Shown here piece by piece: positions 1-7,025 of a DNA stretch of 23,185 bases; the stretch's first letter is position 1; each line of letters begins with the position of its first letter. The stretch is from positions 1 through 23,185 of the IMG/VR virus record IMGVR_UViG_3300031566_000380; one strand, written 5' to 3'. The position numbers and the translations under genes were made by a program. The DNA is from a virus. The notes beneath the pieces were generated by a model, which saw only the letters and a list, made by a program, of their open reading frames with translations, made no database searches and was not told the origin of the DNA.

Positions 1-970
1 TTGTCCCACTTGCGTCTGCACTAACTAATAACGGACCAATCGCACTACCATCTGTATTTCCAACAATATGTAATAGTTGACTCGGTTCAATCGTCCCGAT
101 GCCTATTTTACCTCCAATAATCAAATCACTTGAAATGGAAGCAATAGTATCCGAAAAAGTAATGTTTGAACCTATGGTCAAATCGTCAGAGATTGAGGCG
201 TGGGTTCCCGTAATCGCACCGCTTGTTATAAAATCCTGCGAGCCAGTTGCTAAGAGAAATGTGCCTGAAATGTTGGGGAATTCAAAGATTCCGGTTGCCG
301 TTAAATCTGATGTTAATAGGTTTGCATAATACATTGGACCAGTTCTAATTCTAACTCCCGATACCCCAGTTCCAACTATCGTCACTCCACCGCCCGCATC
401 TAGTCCCAATTCGTTGCTCCACTCTCCACCGCCATCAGTTCCTGTATTCCCATAAAAAGTAAATGCTCCAGGAACAGCCCAGTCGACTCCACCAAAATAT
501 AAAGTACCGTGAGCCGTGCTCCATCTCAAGTTTTGAGTTTTTGCCGTATCAAAGTATAAATCTTGGTCATCTCCCAATGCTATGTCATCGCCGATTGTTA
601 AATCATCGGATATTGAAGCGTGGGTCATCTGAATATAGTAATCTCCCCCTATAATCCAGTTGGTATCAAGGGTTGCGCTATCTACTATTTCATCAAAGTC
701 AATGGAATTGGAGGCGACACCGCCGCATCCAATACAGGTTCCCGATACTGTTAGATTCGTGGTAGTTATGTCGTCTGAAATGGAAGCTCTTATCCCGCTT
801 ATTCCCCAAGAACTGACTACTGGCTTTAACATTCCACTTGACGGATACCAAAGTTCTCCCGCACCATAGGTTTGTTCTGGCGAAGAGTTTTTAACAATTC
901 CAAAAGTTATCAGTCCAATAAGACCGATTGCGATTATTATTATATGTATTGGTTTGATTTTATATTTCAT
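1..970 (-). CDS. Tail-fibre-like virion protein, N-terminal part (runs off the window)
   Basis: The frame is open from the ATG at 970 to the window edge, about 323 codons, with no stop, so the C-terminus is missing. Residues 8-25 are a hydrophobic segment after a basic start (MKYKIKP), giving a signal-anchor-like N-terminus. The body is rich in Ser, Thr, Gly and Asp. The motif ASISDD or ASISSD recurs four times, each followed by a short beta-type stretch such as LTIG. Near the window edge is IGIGT-EPSQLLHI, which resembles the VGIGTxxPxxxLHV motif found in phage fibre stalks ahead of C-terminal chaperone (peptidase S74-type) domains; this resemblance comes from family memory, not a search. 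The start overlaps the upstream gene by 11 bases. A fibre or appendage role is inferred. An N-terminal anchor is unusual for a fibre, so a surface-display protein is the alternative. Confidence 0.7.
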   Translation of the reverse strand, partial: MKYKIKPIHIIIIAIGLIGLITFGIVKNSSPEQTYGAGELWYPSSGMLKPVVSSWGISGIRASISDDITTTNLTVSGTCIGCGGVASNSIDFDEIVDSATLDTNWIIGGDYYIQMTHASISDDLTIGDDIALGDDQDLYFDTAKTQNLRWSTAHGTLYFGGVDWAVPGAFTFYGNTGTDGGGEWSNELGLDAGGGVTIVGTGVSGVRIRTGPMYYANLLTSDLTATGIFEFPNISGTFLLATGSQDFITSGAITGTHASISDDLTIGSNITFSDTIASISSDLIIGGKIGIGTIEPSQLLHIVGNTDGSAIGPLLVSADASGT

Positions 971-1391
971 AATATAGTTGAATTGCCGCCCCGTCATCTA
1001 ACGAGTCAACATACAAAAGTGATAAATTGCTTACATTAAATGCCTGTGTCTGTGTTGGATAAAGCGCAAATCCTATTCTTGTAGCAAGTGTAGCGTCTAC
1101 GCTTGAATCTCCGACAACTATAACCCCGCCATTGGTCAAACTTCCATTTGCCTCACTACATTGGATATAAACCTTTTTACAATCTACATCTGGAAGCTGA
1201 ATTGGTGTGCCGGCGGAAGATACCACTGTTCTACTTGCGCCTATACTTGATACTCCATCTCCTGAATTTGAGTCAACTTTAAGTCGGAGCGTAGTGTCTG
1301 TCAGTTGAAGTTCTTTTGTTTCTCCTGACTCATTAACTCCCAACGCTACTGGAACGTAATTATCATCACGCCTCGCTGAACTTTTTGCCAT
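960..1391 (-). CDS. Small phage structural protein of unknown function
   Basis: 143 residues. The N-terminus (MAKSSARRDDNYVPVALGV) matches a pattern I know from many tailed-phage structural-region hypotheticals: a basic start, then D-N-x-V-P-x-x-L-G-V-x-x, then a short beta-rich region. The rest is Val/Ser/Gly-rich and probably beta-sandwich, with a central DCKKVYIQCSEANGS stretch and an aromatic C-terminus. It sits between the coiled-coil gene (26-base overlap) and the fibre-like gene (11-base overlap), so it is translated in a tightly coupled late cluster. There is no good SD in front of its ATG. A neck, tail or fibre-attachment role is plausible from position only. Confidence 0.7.
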   Translation of the reverse strand: MAKSSARRDDNYVPVALGVNESGETKELQLTDTTLRLKVDSNSGDGVSSIGASRTVVSSAGTPIQLPDVDCKKVYIQCSEANGSLTNGGVIVVGDSSVDATLATRIGFALYPTQTQAFNVSNLSLLYVDSLDDGAAIQLYYEI

Positions 1392-2175
1392 ATTTATCTG
1401 CCATTGCCCTGTTAAAACTTCTCCTATCGTCTTTTAACTTGGCTTGGTCTTGTTTAATTTTAATTTCTTCACGATTTAAAAATTCTTTTGTCTTAATTAA
1501 AACTTCTTCTTTGGAATCTACGAGTTTTTTGTGGTTTTCCAGTTTTTCCGTAAGTTCTTGTTGTTTTTCCAATTCTTCCTCAATTTCGTTCTTTTTGTCC
1601 TTTGCTTCCTGCCTATCCCTTAATGTATCACTCTCTAACCCCTTTAAATGCTTCTGTGTGGCGTTATTATCCTTTACCCCTTGTCTGACAGCACCCTCTC
1701 GTTTTTCTATCGTTTTAAGTCCGTTTTTGACATTTTCCTCTCTATATGTTATTTCGTTCTCCTTTTCTTCAAGTTCGTCTATCTTTCCTAATAATTGTTG
1801 TTTATTGTCTTCAATTTCTTGTTCTCGTTCTTCAAGCGATTTAATAAAGTCGCTTTTTTTGTTTTTAAATGATTTTAACTCTTTATTTTTTATTAAAATA
1901 TCATCATCAAGTTTCACGAGTATTCCTTGTTTTTTAATTTCAAGTTCTTTAACTTCTTCGCCTACTTGTTCTGATTTACGATTCTTTTTAATGGTTTCAA
2001 CTACCGCTATATTGTATTCTTCCTTGTCTCGTTTTTTTAAAGGTTTAAGGTCTTTGAGTTCGTTATTCTTTAATTCAATGTCTTCACGGATTTCTTTAAG
2101 TTCCCGCCTTGCGGTTTCTACCTCACGCTCTAATTCCATTAACTCAATTTTTTGTTGTCGGATTCTGTCCTCCAT
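1366..2175 (-). CDS. Long coiled-coil protein
   Basis: 269 residues, almost all Glu, Lys, Leu, Ile, Asp, Gln and Arg in continuous heptads from residue 1 to about 250. The C-terminal end (DDRRSFNRAMADKYGKKFSEA) leaves the heptad pattern. There is no signal peptide, no membrane segment and no Cys. It overlaps the upstream gene by 32 bases and the downstream gene by 26. An elongated rod in the virion, or an assembly ruler or chaperone for the fibre, would fit; it is much shorter than a normal tape-measure protein and lacks their hydrophobic patches. The opposite strand is also open for 278 codons, but as a low-complexity Ser/Phe/Leu shadow. Confidence 0.75.
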   Translation of the reverse strand: MEDRIRQQKIELMELEREVETARRELKEIREDIELKNNELKDLKPLKKRDKEEYNIAVVETIKKNRKSEQVGEEVKELEIKKQGILVKLDDDILIKNKELKSFKNKKSDFIKSLEEREQEIEDNKQQLLGKIDELEEKENEITYREENVKNGLKTIEKREGAVRQGVKDNNATQKHLKGLESDTLRDRQEAKDKKNEIEEELEKQQELTEKLENHKKLVDSKEEVLIKTKEFLNREEIKIKQDQAKLKDDRRSFNRAMADKYGKKFSEA

Positions 2176-3091
2176 ATCCTACGCATACTATGCCTATTTT
2201 TCCATCAGGCATCTTTTTTAATTGTAAAATCGGAATCCTATGACCTTTTTCTTTGTCTATTTTCATTCTTTCCGCCATTCTATCTTCGTAAGAAACATCT
2301 TGATAGTTATAACAATGATGTCCTAAAACGAAATACCAGTCGGACTCATCTAACTTGACTTTTTCCATATCAAGTTCTGTGATAAACCTTTTAACTGCCT
2401 TGCGGACAAACGGAACTGATAATGCCCATTTTAAAAGTTTCTCAACCTTAACCCATTTTTCTTTCTGACTTTTGGTATCTTCGCGGACAATCATTAGTTT
2501 AAAAACTCTTTTGAGTTCTTTAATCAGATTCTTGCTTTTGTCTATTTCGGGTAAAATGTCTTGTGCTACGAACCTATAAGCTGTGTCCATTTCTGGTATC
2601 ATCAGGGCGATGTCCCTTAATTTTTCCAATACTCTTTTAAGGCGACCATTCTTTACATCTGAAAGTATAATTTCTGAAACCCTATAATACTCTTTGACCG
2701 ATGTACACCATTCATTCGGAGTCGGTATCATCTGCATCATTTCAAGATAACGATAAGCTACATCAAAGTATCCATTGCATAATCTTACGAACTCCTTGAT
2801 AGCCTTTTTACGGAAAAATACAAAGAGCAACAAATGATACAGGAATATAACCTTATTCTTAAAAATACTCAATAATAACCAAGAAGTGTCTTTTGATACC
2901 TCCAGTTGATGCAGTATGTTTTTATTCAGAAAACCTTTAAATAAATAACTGCAACCCTCTAATTTTACCAAAGCTCCACTATTTTCTGGCCAAAATACCT
3001 CTTCGGTTACCCCTGCTTGTATATGACCCAATTTTTCATTGCTTCCGAATATAGAAAATAGCACAACCCCCTTTTTTCCTGTATGAAGCAT
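2144..3091 (-). CDS. Unknown late-operon protein
   Basis: About 315 residues from the ATG at 3091; a TTG three codons upstream is possible but has no better ribosome site. I do not recognise the family. Visible features are a strongly hydrophobic stretch at about residues 70-97 (LLLSIF...IFLYHLLLFVFFRKK), which could be a membrane segment or a buried core helix, a helical middle with many Lys/Glu pairs, and a C-terminal part with WYFVLGHHCYNY. It lies among capsid and fibre genes, so a head-completion or tail role is likely by position. The last 32 bases overlap the coiled-coil gene. Confidence 0.65.
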   Translation of the reverse strand: MLHTGKKGVVLFSIFGSNEKLGHIQAGVTEEVFWPENSGALVKLEGCSYLFKGFLNKNILHQLEVSKDTSWLLLSIFKNKVIFLYHLLLFVFFRKKAIKEFVRLCNGYFDVAYRYLEMMQMIPTPNEWCTSVKEYYRVSEIILSDVKNGRLKRVLEKLRDIALMIPEMDTAYRFVAQDILPEIDKSKNLIKELKRVFKLMIVREDTKSQKEKWVKVEKLLKWALSVPFVRKAVKRFITELDMEKVKLDESDWYFVLGHHCYNYQDVSYEDRMAERMKIDKEKGHRIPILQLKKMPDGKIGIVCVGYGGQNPTTKN

Positions 3092-3099
3092 TTGATTCA

Positions 3100-3147
3100 A
3101 AGCAGGGCACGATTTGAGTGGAGGCTTTTTCTCTTCACGCCCTGCTT
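3100..3147. repeat. Intergenic inverted repeat
   Basis: A perfect 9-bp inverted repeat (AAGCAGGGC at 3100-3108, GCCCTGCTT at 3139-3147) is separated by 30 bases, between the 110-residue and 315-residue genes. No U-tract follows it on the minus strand, so it is not a standard terminator. It could slow or process the late mRNA. Confidence 0.45.
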
Positions 3148-3159
3148 AAAATACTCGAG

Positions 3160-3492
3160 TTATTTTCTCTTTCTGGACTTTTTGGGTTTGATTTCTTCAA
3201 ACTCTTCCTCCTTCTTCTCAACTTTTACACTTTCCTTTGGCGTTTCTATCACTGGTTCTGGAATATCAACCTTACCTACATATGACTCGGCCATTTCCTT
3301 TTCTTTGTCTTCAGTAACCTTATCAACGCCAATTCTAACCCTGACCTTATAGGCCAATTGGTTTGCCAAGTGTCTGGCCAATTTCTCGGTGAATACTTTT
3401 GATTCACCAGCTTTAAGTGTATATGGTTCGCCATGAAACATACCCTCAAAGTCCTCACTGTCAGTATTTGTGAATGTTTTTAATACTTCCAT
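3160..3492 (-). CDS. Small phage structural-region protein
   Basis: 110 residues. The first half (TNTDSEDFEGMFHGEPYTLKAGESKVFTEKLARHLANQLA) follows a pattern common in tailed-phage proteins near the capsid gene: a D-F-x-G-x-W/F-x-G-x-x-Y-x-I/L-x-A-G-E-S core followed by A-x-H-L-A. The C-terminal third is a charged Lys/Glu/Pro tail ending KPKKSRKRK. No SD precedes the ATG (context AAAATTATGG); an AGGAG lies about 45 bases upstream but is buried in the hairpin at 3508-3577. A virion-associated role is inferred from position. Confidence 0.7.
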   Translation of the reverse strand: MEVLKTFTNTDSEDFEGMFHGEPYTLKAGESKVFTEKLARHLANQLAYKVRVRIGVDKVTEDKEKEMAESYVGKVDIPEPVIETPKESVKVEKKEEEFEEIKPKKSRKRK

Positions 3493-3507
3493 AATTTTGT
3501 TTTTATT

Positions 3508-3577
3508 ACTAACGACCTTTACTCAGTTCTATCTCCTTATGTACAAGCATAAAGAGATAGTCAGAATATTCGTTAGT
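3508..3577 (-). promoter_or_regulatory. Large intercistronic hairpin in the late mRNA
   Basis: Two nested inverted repeats: an outer 8-bp arm (ACTAACGA at 3508-3515 with TCGTTAGT at 3570-3577) and an inner 13-bp arm (3529-3541 with 3548-3560, loop of 6). The one inner mismatch is a G-U pair when read on the minus strand, which favours an RNA structure on the transcribed strand. The stop codon of the upstream decoration-like gene lies in the outer arm. No U-tract follows. It may set the relative expression of capsid and connector genes by mRNA stability or processing. Confidence 0.55.
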
Positions 3578-4061
3578 GTCCTGCCGTTTGAGCGTCAAGA
3601 AATGGATACATAAGTTGGAAAGTGGTTGAGGTGTTCCCTGAACTTGCGTCCATAGAACTTCTTAAGAAAGCGCCATAGATTACGTCTCCTGCTGTCGGGT
3701 TTTGTCCTACCGAGCCATCTGCGGAAGTTCTCCCGCAAACTGCTGGGGCAGTCCAAGCCGCGTCAGCATAAGACTTACCTACGGTTGTTCCCCAAATACA
3801 ATACCATCCATACTTACCAGCAACAGTTGCCGCTTGGGCAACAGCTACTGAGCCGAGTGCTCCGGTAGCAAGTAATGTGGTTTGATACTCATCGTTAGAA
3901 TCGTATGTAACCCATGAACCAGCTACGGTGCTTGCAACTCCCTTTAGGAAGATGTACTCGCCTCCGTCTTGGTCAACAAATCTTGTGCCTAATTGCACAG
4001 CAGTCCTTGAATATATCGTGTCTATATCTCCTGGAGAGATACCTCTTGTAAATTCTGCCAT
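3573..4061 (-). CDS. Capsid decoration-like protein, copy B
   Basis: 162 residues, Ala/Gly/Thr/Ser-rich and probably beta-structured, with no signal or membrane segment. It is a close paralogue of the next gene upstream: both start MAEFT, share YSRTA-QLGTR, EYIFL-GVASTVA-SWVTYDS, QTTLLA--ALG-VAVA-AA-VA-KYGWY-IWG and the ending YP--D-QTA-H. By eye well over half of the positions match. Small proteins of this pattern, right after the capsid gene, are often annotated as decoration or minor head proteins; that is inference here. No SD precedes the ATG. Confidence 0.75.
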   Translation of the reverse strand: MAEFTRGISPGDIDTIYSRTAVQLGTRFVDQDGGEYIFLKGVASTVAGSWVTYDSNDEYQTTLLATGALGSVAVAQAATVAGKYGWYCIWGTTVGKSYADAAWTAPAVCGRTSADGSVGQNPTAGDVIYGAFLRSSMDASSGNTSTTFQLMYPFLDAQTAGH

Positions 4062-4091
4062 AATTTTGAAGCGGAATCTACATCACGCAGT

Positions 4092-4583
4092 TTAGTGAGC
4101 AGCCGTTTGATCGTCTACGTAAGGATAATGAATTGAGAACGTTGTTGCGGCGCTTGTATTTGTATCTGCCATTGCACTTCGTACAATACAATTATAAATA
4201 ATATCGCCTGCTGGTGGGTCGTCGCCGACATAACCGTCAGCTCCTGTCCTACCAACAACATCACTCACATCAAGAACAGCAGTACTATAATTCGCAGCAC
4301 CACTGACGTTGCCCCAAATCATGTACCAACCATATTTATCAGCTACGATTGCGGCCATAGCTACTGCTACTGGCCCCAAAGCGTTTGCCGCTAATAAAGT
4401 TGTTTGATGTTCGGCGCTACTGTCATATGTTACCCACGAAGTAGCTACTGTGCTTGCTACACCTCTTAAAAAGATGTATTCGTTACCATCGGTGTCAAAT
4501 GCTCTTGTGCCTAATTGTATGGCGGTTCTGCTGTAAACTGTCGTAATGCCACCAGGAGCTATTACTCCTGTAAATTCTGCCAT
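4092..4583 (-). CDS. Capsid decoration-like protein, copy A
   Basis: 163 residues and the tandem partner of the gene at 3573-4061, lying directly between it and the major capsid gene (5-base gap to the capsid stop). It shares the same N-terminus, the GVASTVA-SWVTYDS block and the KYGWY-IWG block. The copies differ most in the C-terminal third, where surface loops would be expected to vary. The duplication is old enough that the DNA has diverged although the reading frames stay intact. Likely a capsid-bound cement or decoration protein, by position and copy number. Confidence 0.75.
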   Translation of the reverse strand: MAEFTGVIAPGGITTVYSRTAIQLGTRAFDTDGNEYIFLRGVASTVATSWVTYDSSAEHQTTLLAANALGPVAVAMAAIVADKYGWYMIWGNVSGAANYSTAVLDVSDVVGRTGADGYVGDDPPAGDIIYNCIVRSAMADTNTSAATTFSIHYPYVDDQTAAH

Positions 4584-4588
4584 AGTTT

Positions 4589-5647
4589 TTAGGAAGTGTA
4601 ACTAACCTCAATTCCCTGATGTCTCGGGGAGTCAGCGATTAAGTTACCCATCAAGATTATATGACCGACTTTTCCGTATTGATCTATTGGCTTGTTGAAT
4701 CCACTAAACGCAAATCCAGTTACTTTCGGAACGTCTGTGTGTACTGATTCTATTGAACCACCACCAAACTTTACTGATTTGTATTCTGGGTCTGTTGATT
4801 GTAATCCATAGAAAGCAAGATGTTTTAAGTTCAACATATAAAGATAATTTGCTGAACATTTTTCATCTACTACTATTGGACAACCAGAGAACCATAATAC
4901 ATCAAAACCTTTATCACCTTTTAGAGCTTGAACACTTGGCGCAATACCACTTCTGGTCATTTGAGGATACCCAGTATTTGAATACTGAATAACTCCATAT
5001 GAAGTTGTGGTGATTACTAATGCTTCGTATCTTGCCCATCCAGTTTTAGAGGTTACAATAATGTCCGGTTTTTCTGCACCATGCGTACAGTTAGCATATT
5101 TCGTCCTTAAAAGGGCGATAGTCATTGCCGCAGAAGATGCAGTATAAATTCCAGATAAACCATAAGTGCTTCGGTCTAATCCACCATATGTGGCTCCTCC
5201 TAAAGTCTCATTGTCACAAGCGTTAATCAAGGAAAGAAATGTCTTGCCTGTCTGTAGGGTGTGAAGAAGTGTTCCAAGAGCGTCAATCATATCTTCTGCG
5301 CGTGATTCCATTTCACGAGCAATAATATCGATAGGATTGTTTTGCGCCTTGACTAAGTCAACTTCCATTTGAGATAACGAAACGTTTATCTCATAACCCG
5401 TTGGCTGGAAAGTCATTACTTCGAATGAATCGCTTAATGCTGTTGAGAATTTGTCCAAACCATCAAACGAAGTTCCACTAATACCAACTTGATATTTTAC
5501 CGGGAATTTCGCTTTCCATGGTCTTTGGCTTCCCAAAATTCTTAAGGTGACTGGTGATGCATTTAGAACAGTATCTATTGTCTTTGCAACTAATTTTTCT
5601 GTAGACGCAGAATATATCCGCGCTACACTCGTTGGATCTAATGCCAT
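4589..5647 (-). CDS. Major capsid protein
   Basis: 352 residues, in the expected position after portal and scaffold-like genes and before the decoration-like genes. The order and features fit an HK97-fold capsid protein: an N-terminal helix region (residues 1-40), a long alpha/beta middle with a helix rich in acidic residues near 110-125 (REMESRAEDMIDALGTLLHTL), a PDIIVTSKTGWARYE segment typical of the P-domain region (about 195-210), an FSGCPIVVDEKC strand near 270 and a C-terminal beta region. There is no N-terminal delta domain, consistent with a separate scaffold. The ATG has only a distant GGAGG, which sits over a 7-codon overlapping frame. Family assignment is by position and pattern, not by search. 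Confidence 0.85.
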   Translation of the reverse strand: MALDPTSVARIYSASTEKLVAKTIDTVLNASPVTLRILGSQRPWKAKFPVKYQVGISGTSFDGLDKFSTALSDSFEVMTFQPTGYEINVSLSQMEVDLVKAQNNPIDIIAREMESRAEDMIDALGTLLHTLQTGKTFLSLINACDNETLGGATYGGLDRSTYGLSGIYTASSAAMTIALLRTKYANCTHGAEKPDIIVTSKTGWARYEALVITTTSYGVIQYSNTGYPQMTRSGIAPSVQALKGDKGFDVLWFSGCPIVVDEKCSANYLYMLNLKHLAFYGLQSTDPEYKSVKFGGGSIESVHTDVPKVTGFAFSGFNKPIDQYGKVGHIILMGNLIADSPRHQGIEVSYTS

Positions 5648-5661
5648 AATTTTTCAGTCAT
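5638..5661 (-). promoter_or_regulatory. Seven-codon overlapping frame at the capsid gene start
   Basis: A good SD (GGAGG) stands 4 bases before an ATG at 5661 that opens a 7-residue frame (MTEKLWH) ending in TAG at 5638. The capsid ATG at 5647 lies inside this frame in another phase and is 17 bases from the same GGAGG, too far for normal use. Ribosomes loaded at the mini-frame would stop just past the capsid start and could restart there. Confidence 0.4.
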
Positions 5662-5713
5662 TTGCCTCCATACTAATCTTTTTCGACCTTTCAGATTGTC
5701 TGTAAAGAATGGT

Positions 5714-6385
5714 TTAACCTTGCGATAATTCGTCAAAACTCTTATTGCGAATCTCGCTATAGTCAAATCCTTGTTCTGTTCCAGTTGATTTTTGAGAAGT
5801 GCCTACTTGTGAACCTGCCTCTTGTTTGACTTGAGTTTTCACCTTGGCGATAACTTTGCCCCCCTCCCTTTTGGCTTCTTGGAGGTCTTTCCAATCTAAT
5901 CCGGCAGTCATGAGGTCTTTGTTTTTGCCTTGTTTCTTTTGAGAAATGGCATATTCAATTACCGCATCTTCATCTGCCTTTGATTGGATAATACCTCTTG
6001 CCTTTAACTCGTCCAGTTGAGAATCAATCTGACGATTGACTTTCTGGTCTTCTTCTAACTTAACGCGTCTTTGTTCGTCTTGGAGTTTTAAAAACCCCTT
6101 AACTGTCAATGGCGCATCATCGTCTTGGAATTCGTTGGACTTGTTAATACCTTTAAGGGCTTCATTGATTGCTTCTTGGTTTTTCTTTATCTCCGACAAC
6201 TCTTGTCGGGTTAGGGTATAACCTTTCTGCAATGCCTGTGCTAACTCATAGGTCTTATCAACGGTGATAGGTTCTTCTTCGGTTTTCTCTGACTGTTCCT
6301 CTGGGGCAACTTCTTCGGTAACGACTTCTTCTGTCGTTTCTTCGGTTGTTTCCTCAGGGACTTGGTCAATATTTTCTTCTTCCAT
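5714..6385 (-). CDS. Probable capsid scaffolding protein
   Basis: 223 residues, strongly acidic and helical. Residues 1-45 are a Glu/Thr/Val-rich low-complexity tail, residues 45-130 have coiled-coil character (LSEIKKNQEAINEALKGI, QDEQRRVKLEEDQKV), and the C-terminus is polar (Gly/Ser/Gln) and charged, with no Cys. An acidic helical protein of this size directly before the major capsid gene is the usual place and look of a scaffold, which binds the inside of the procapsid and leaves before packaging. No protease motif is visible, so maturation by cleavage cannot be inferred from it. Confidence 0.75.
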   Translation of the reverse strand: MEEENIDQVPEETTEETTEEVVTEEVAPEEQSEKTEEEPITVDKTYELAQALQKGYTLTRQELSEIKKNQEAINEALKGINKSNEFQDDDAPLTVKGFLKLQDEQRRVKLEEDQKVNRQIDSQLDELKARGIIQSKADEDAVIEYAISQKKQGKNKDLMTAGLDWKDLQEAKREGGKVIAKVKTQVKQEAGSQVGTSQKSTGTEQGFDYSEIRNKSFDELSQG

Positions 6386-6408
6386 AAGTATTGGTCTTAA
6401 CGACTTGC

Positions 6409-6651
6409 TTAATTTTTAAACGACCTTTTAATGCCTCCCTTAAAGTCTTCATTTATTACTTGTTTCCAATTTCTATTATCTCCTTCCATCAAAACCATAT
6501 TTCCATAAACTAAACACGATTTCGCATCATAATTCTTATCATGTCCCAAGCAGTGTTTATTTATCTCACTAAAATCTTCCTTGCTTACTTTAAAAATCTC
6601 GCCAACCTTTCGTTCCTTAAATGCAAAATCATATAAATCTTGTGAAGTCAT
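6409..6651 (-). CDS. Unknown small late protein
   Basis: 80 residues, mixed charge, with no membrane segment. It has two Cys (C34 and C46), a CLVYGNMVLMEGDNRNW stretch that looks like two beta strands with a turn, and a basic end. Its ATG overlaps the stop of the 48-residue gene upstream by 4 bases (ATGA), so it is translated by coupling. The family is not recognised; position suggests a head-assembly accessory. Confidence 0.6.
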   Translation of the reverse strand: MTSQDLYDFAFKERKVGEIFKVSKEDFSEINKHCLGHDKNYDAKSCLVYGNMVLMEGDNRNWKQVINEDFKGGIKRSFKN

Positions 6652-6794
6652 TTTTTTAACATTTCCACATATCTTTCTTTTGCGGATTTCTTTTTCTTAA
6701 CTATCTTACTTCCATATTTCTCAGTCCATCGTTTTGCGATGGTTGGTTCTTTTGCATATAAGTATTTGCGTTGAGATTCCGATCTAAACGGCAT
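6648..6794 (-). CDS. Small basic phage protein of the 'SxxQRRYMYAxxPxxAKRW' type
   Basis: 48 residues, very basic. The N-terminus MPFRSESQRKYLYAKEPTIAKRW closely follows a widespread tailed-phage micro-protein pattern (MPxxSxAQxRwmyAnxPexAkrw), usually found in the structural region and of unknown role; this is recalled, not searched. The C-terminus is lysine-rich (KKKKSAKERYVEMLKK). It is bounded by the stop of the gene upstream (one base from its ATG) and an ATGA overlap with the gene downstream, which supports it as a real gene. Confidence 0.7.
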   Translation of the reverse strand: MPFRSESQRKYLYAKEPTIAKRWTEKYGSKIVKKKKSAKERYVEMLKK

Positions 6795-6795
6795 A

Positions 6796-7023
6796 TTATC
6801 TATTTTTATAATACTTATCTCTTTGTTTTAACATTTCTTTGCGTTCAAATGTATCATAATCCCAATCGCCAGTTTCCTTGTTCTTATGTCCATAGTCCTT
6901 CTTGTATTTTTCTAAAATGGAATCAACCTTATCCATATTTAAAATGTTTCGTTTCTTCTTTTTCTTAGAAGACAATACTTGAAGTCGGTGTGTGTATAAA
7001 TCGTCGTATGTTTTTGCATTCAT
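6796..7023 (-). CDS. Unknown small basic late protein
   Basis: 75 residues, very rich in Lys, Tyr and Asp, with a KKKKKRN run and a charged helical second half. The start is well supported: AGGAGG lies 9 bases before the ATG, just past the portal stop at 7026. No recognised domain. It belongs to the run of three small genes between portal and scaffold. Confidence 0.65.
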   Translation of the reverse strand: MNAKTYDDLYTHRLQVLSSKKKKKRNILNMDKVDSILEKYKKDYGHKNKETGDWDYDTFERKEMLKQRDKYYKNR

Positions 7024-7025
7024 AT

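Noticed and set aside
1385-2221. 278-codon plus-strand frame with Ser/Phe/Leu repeats
   Set aside because: It is the exact opposite strand of the Lys/Glu heptad coiled-coil gene, whose codons turn into Phe, Leu and Ser when read backwards. It has no start signal.
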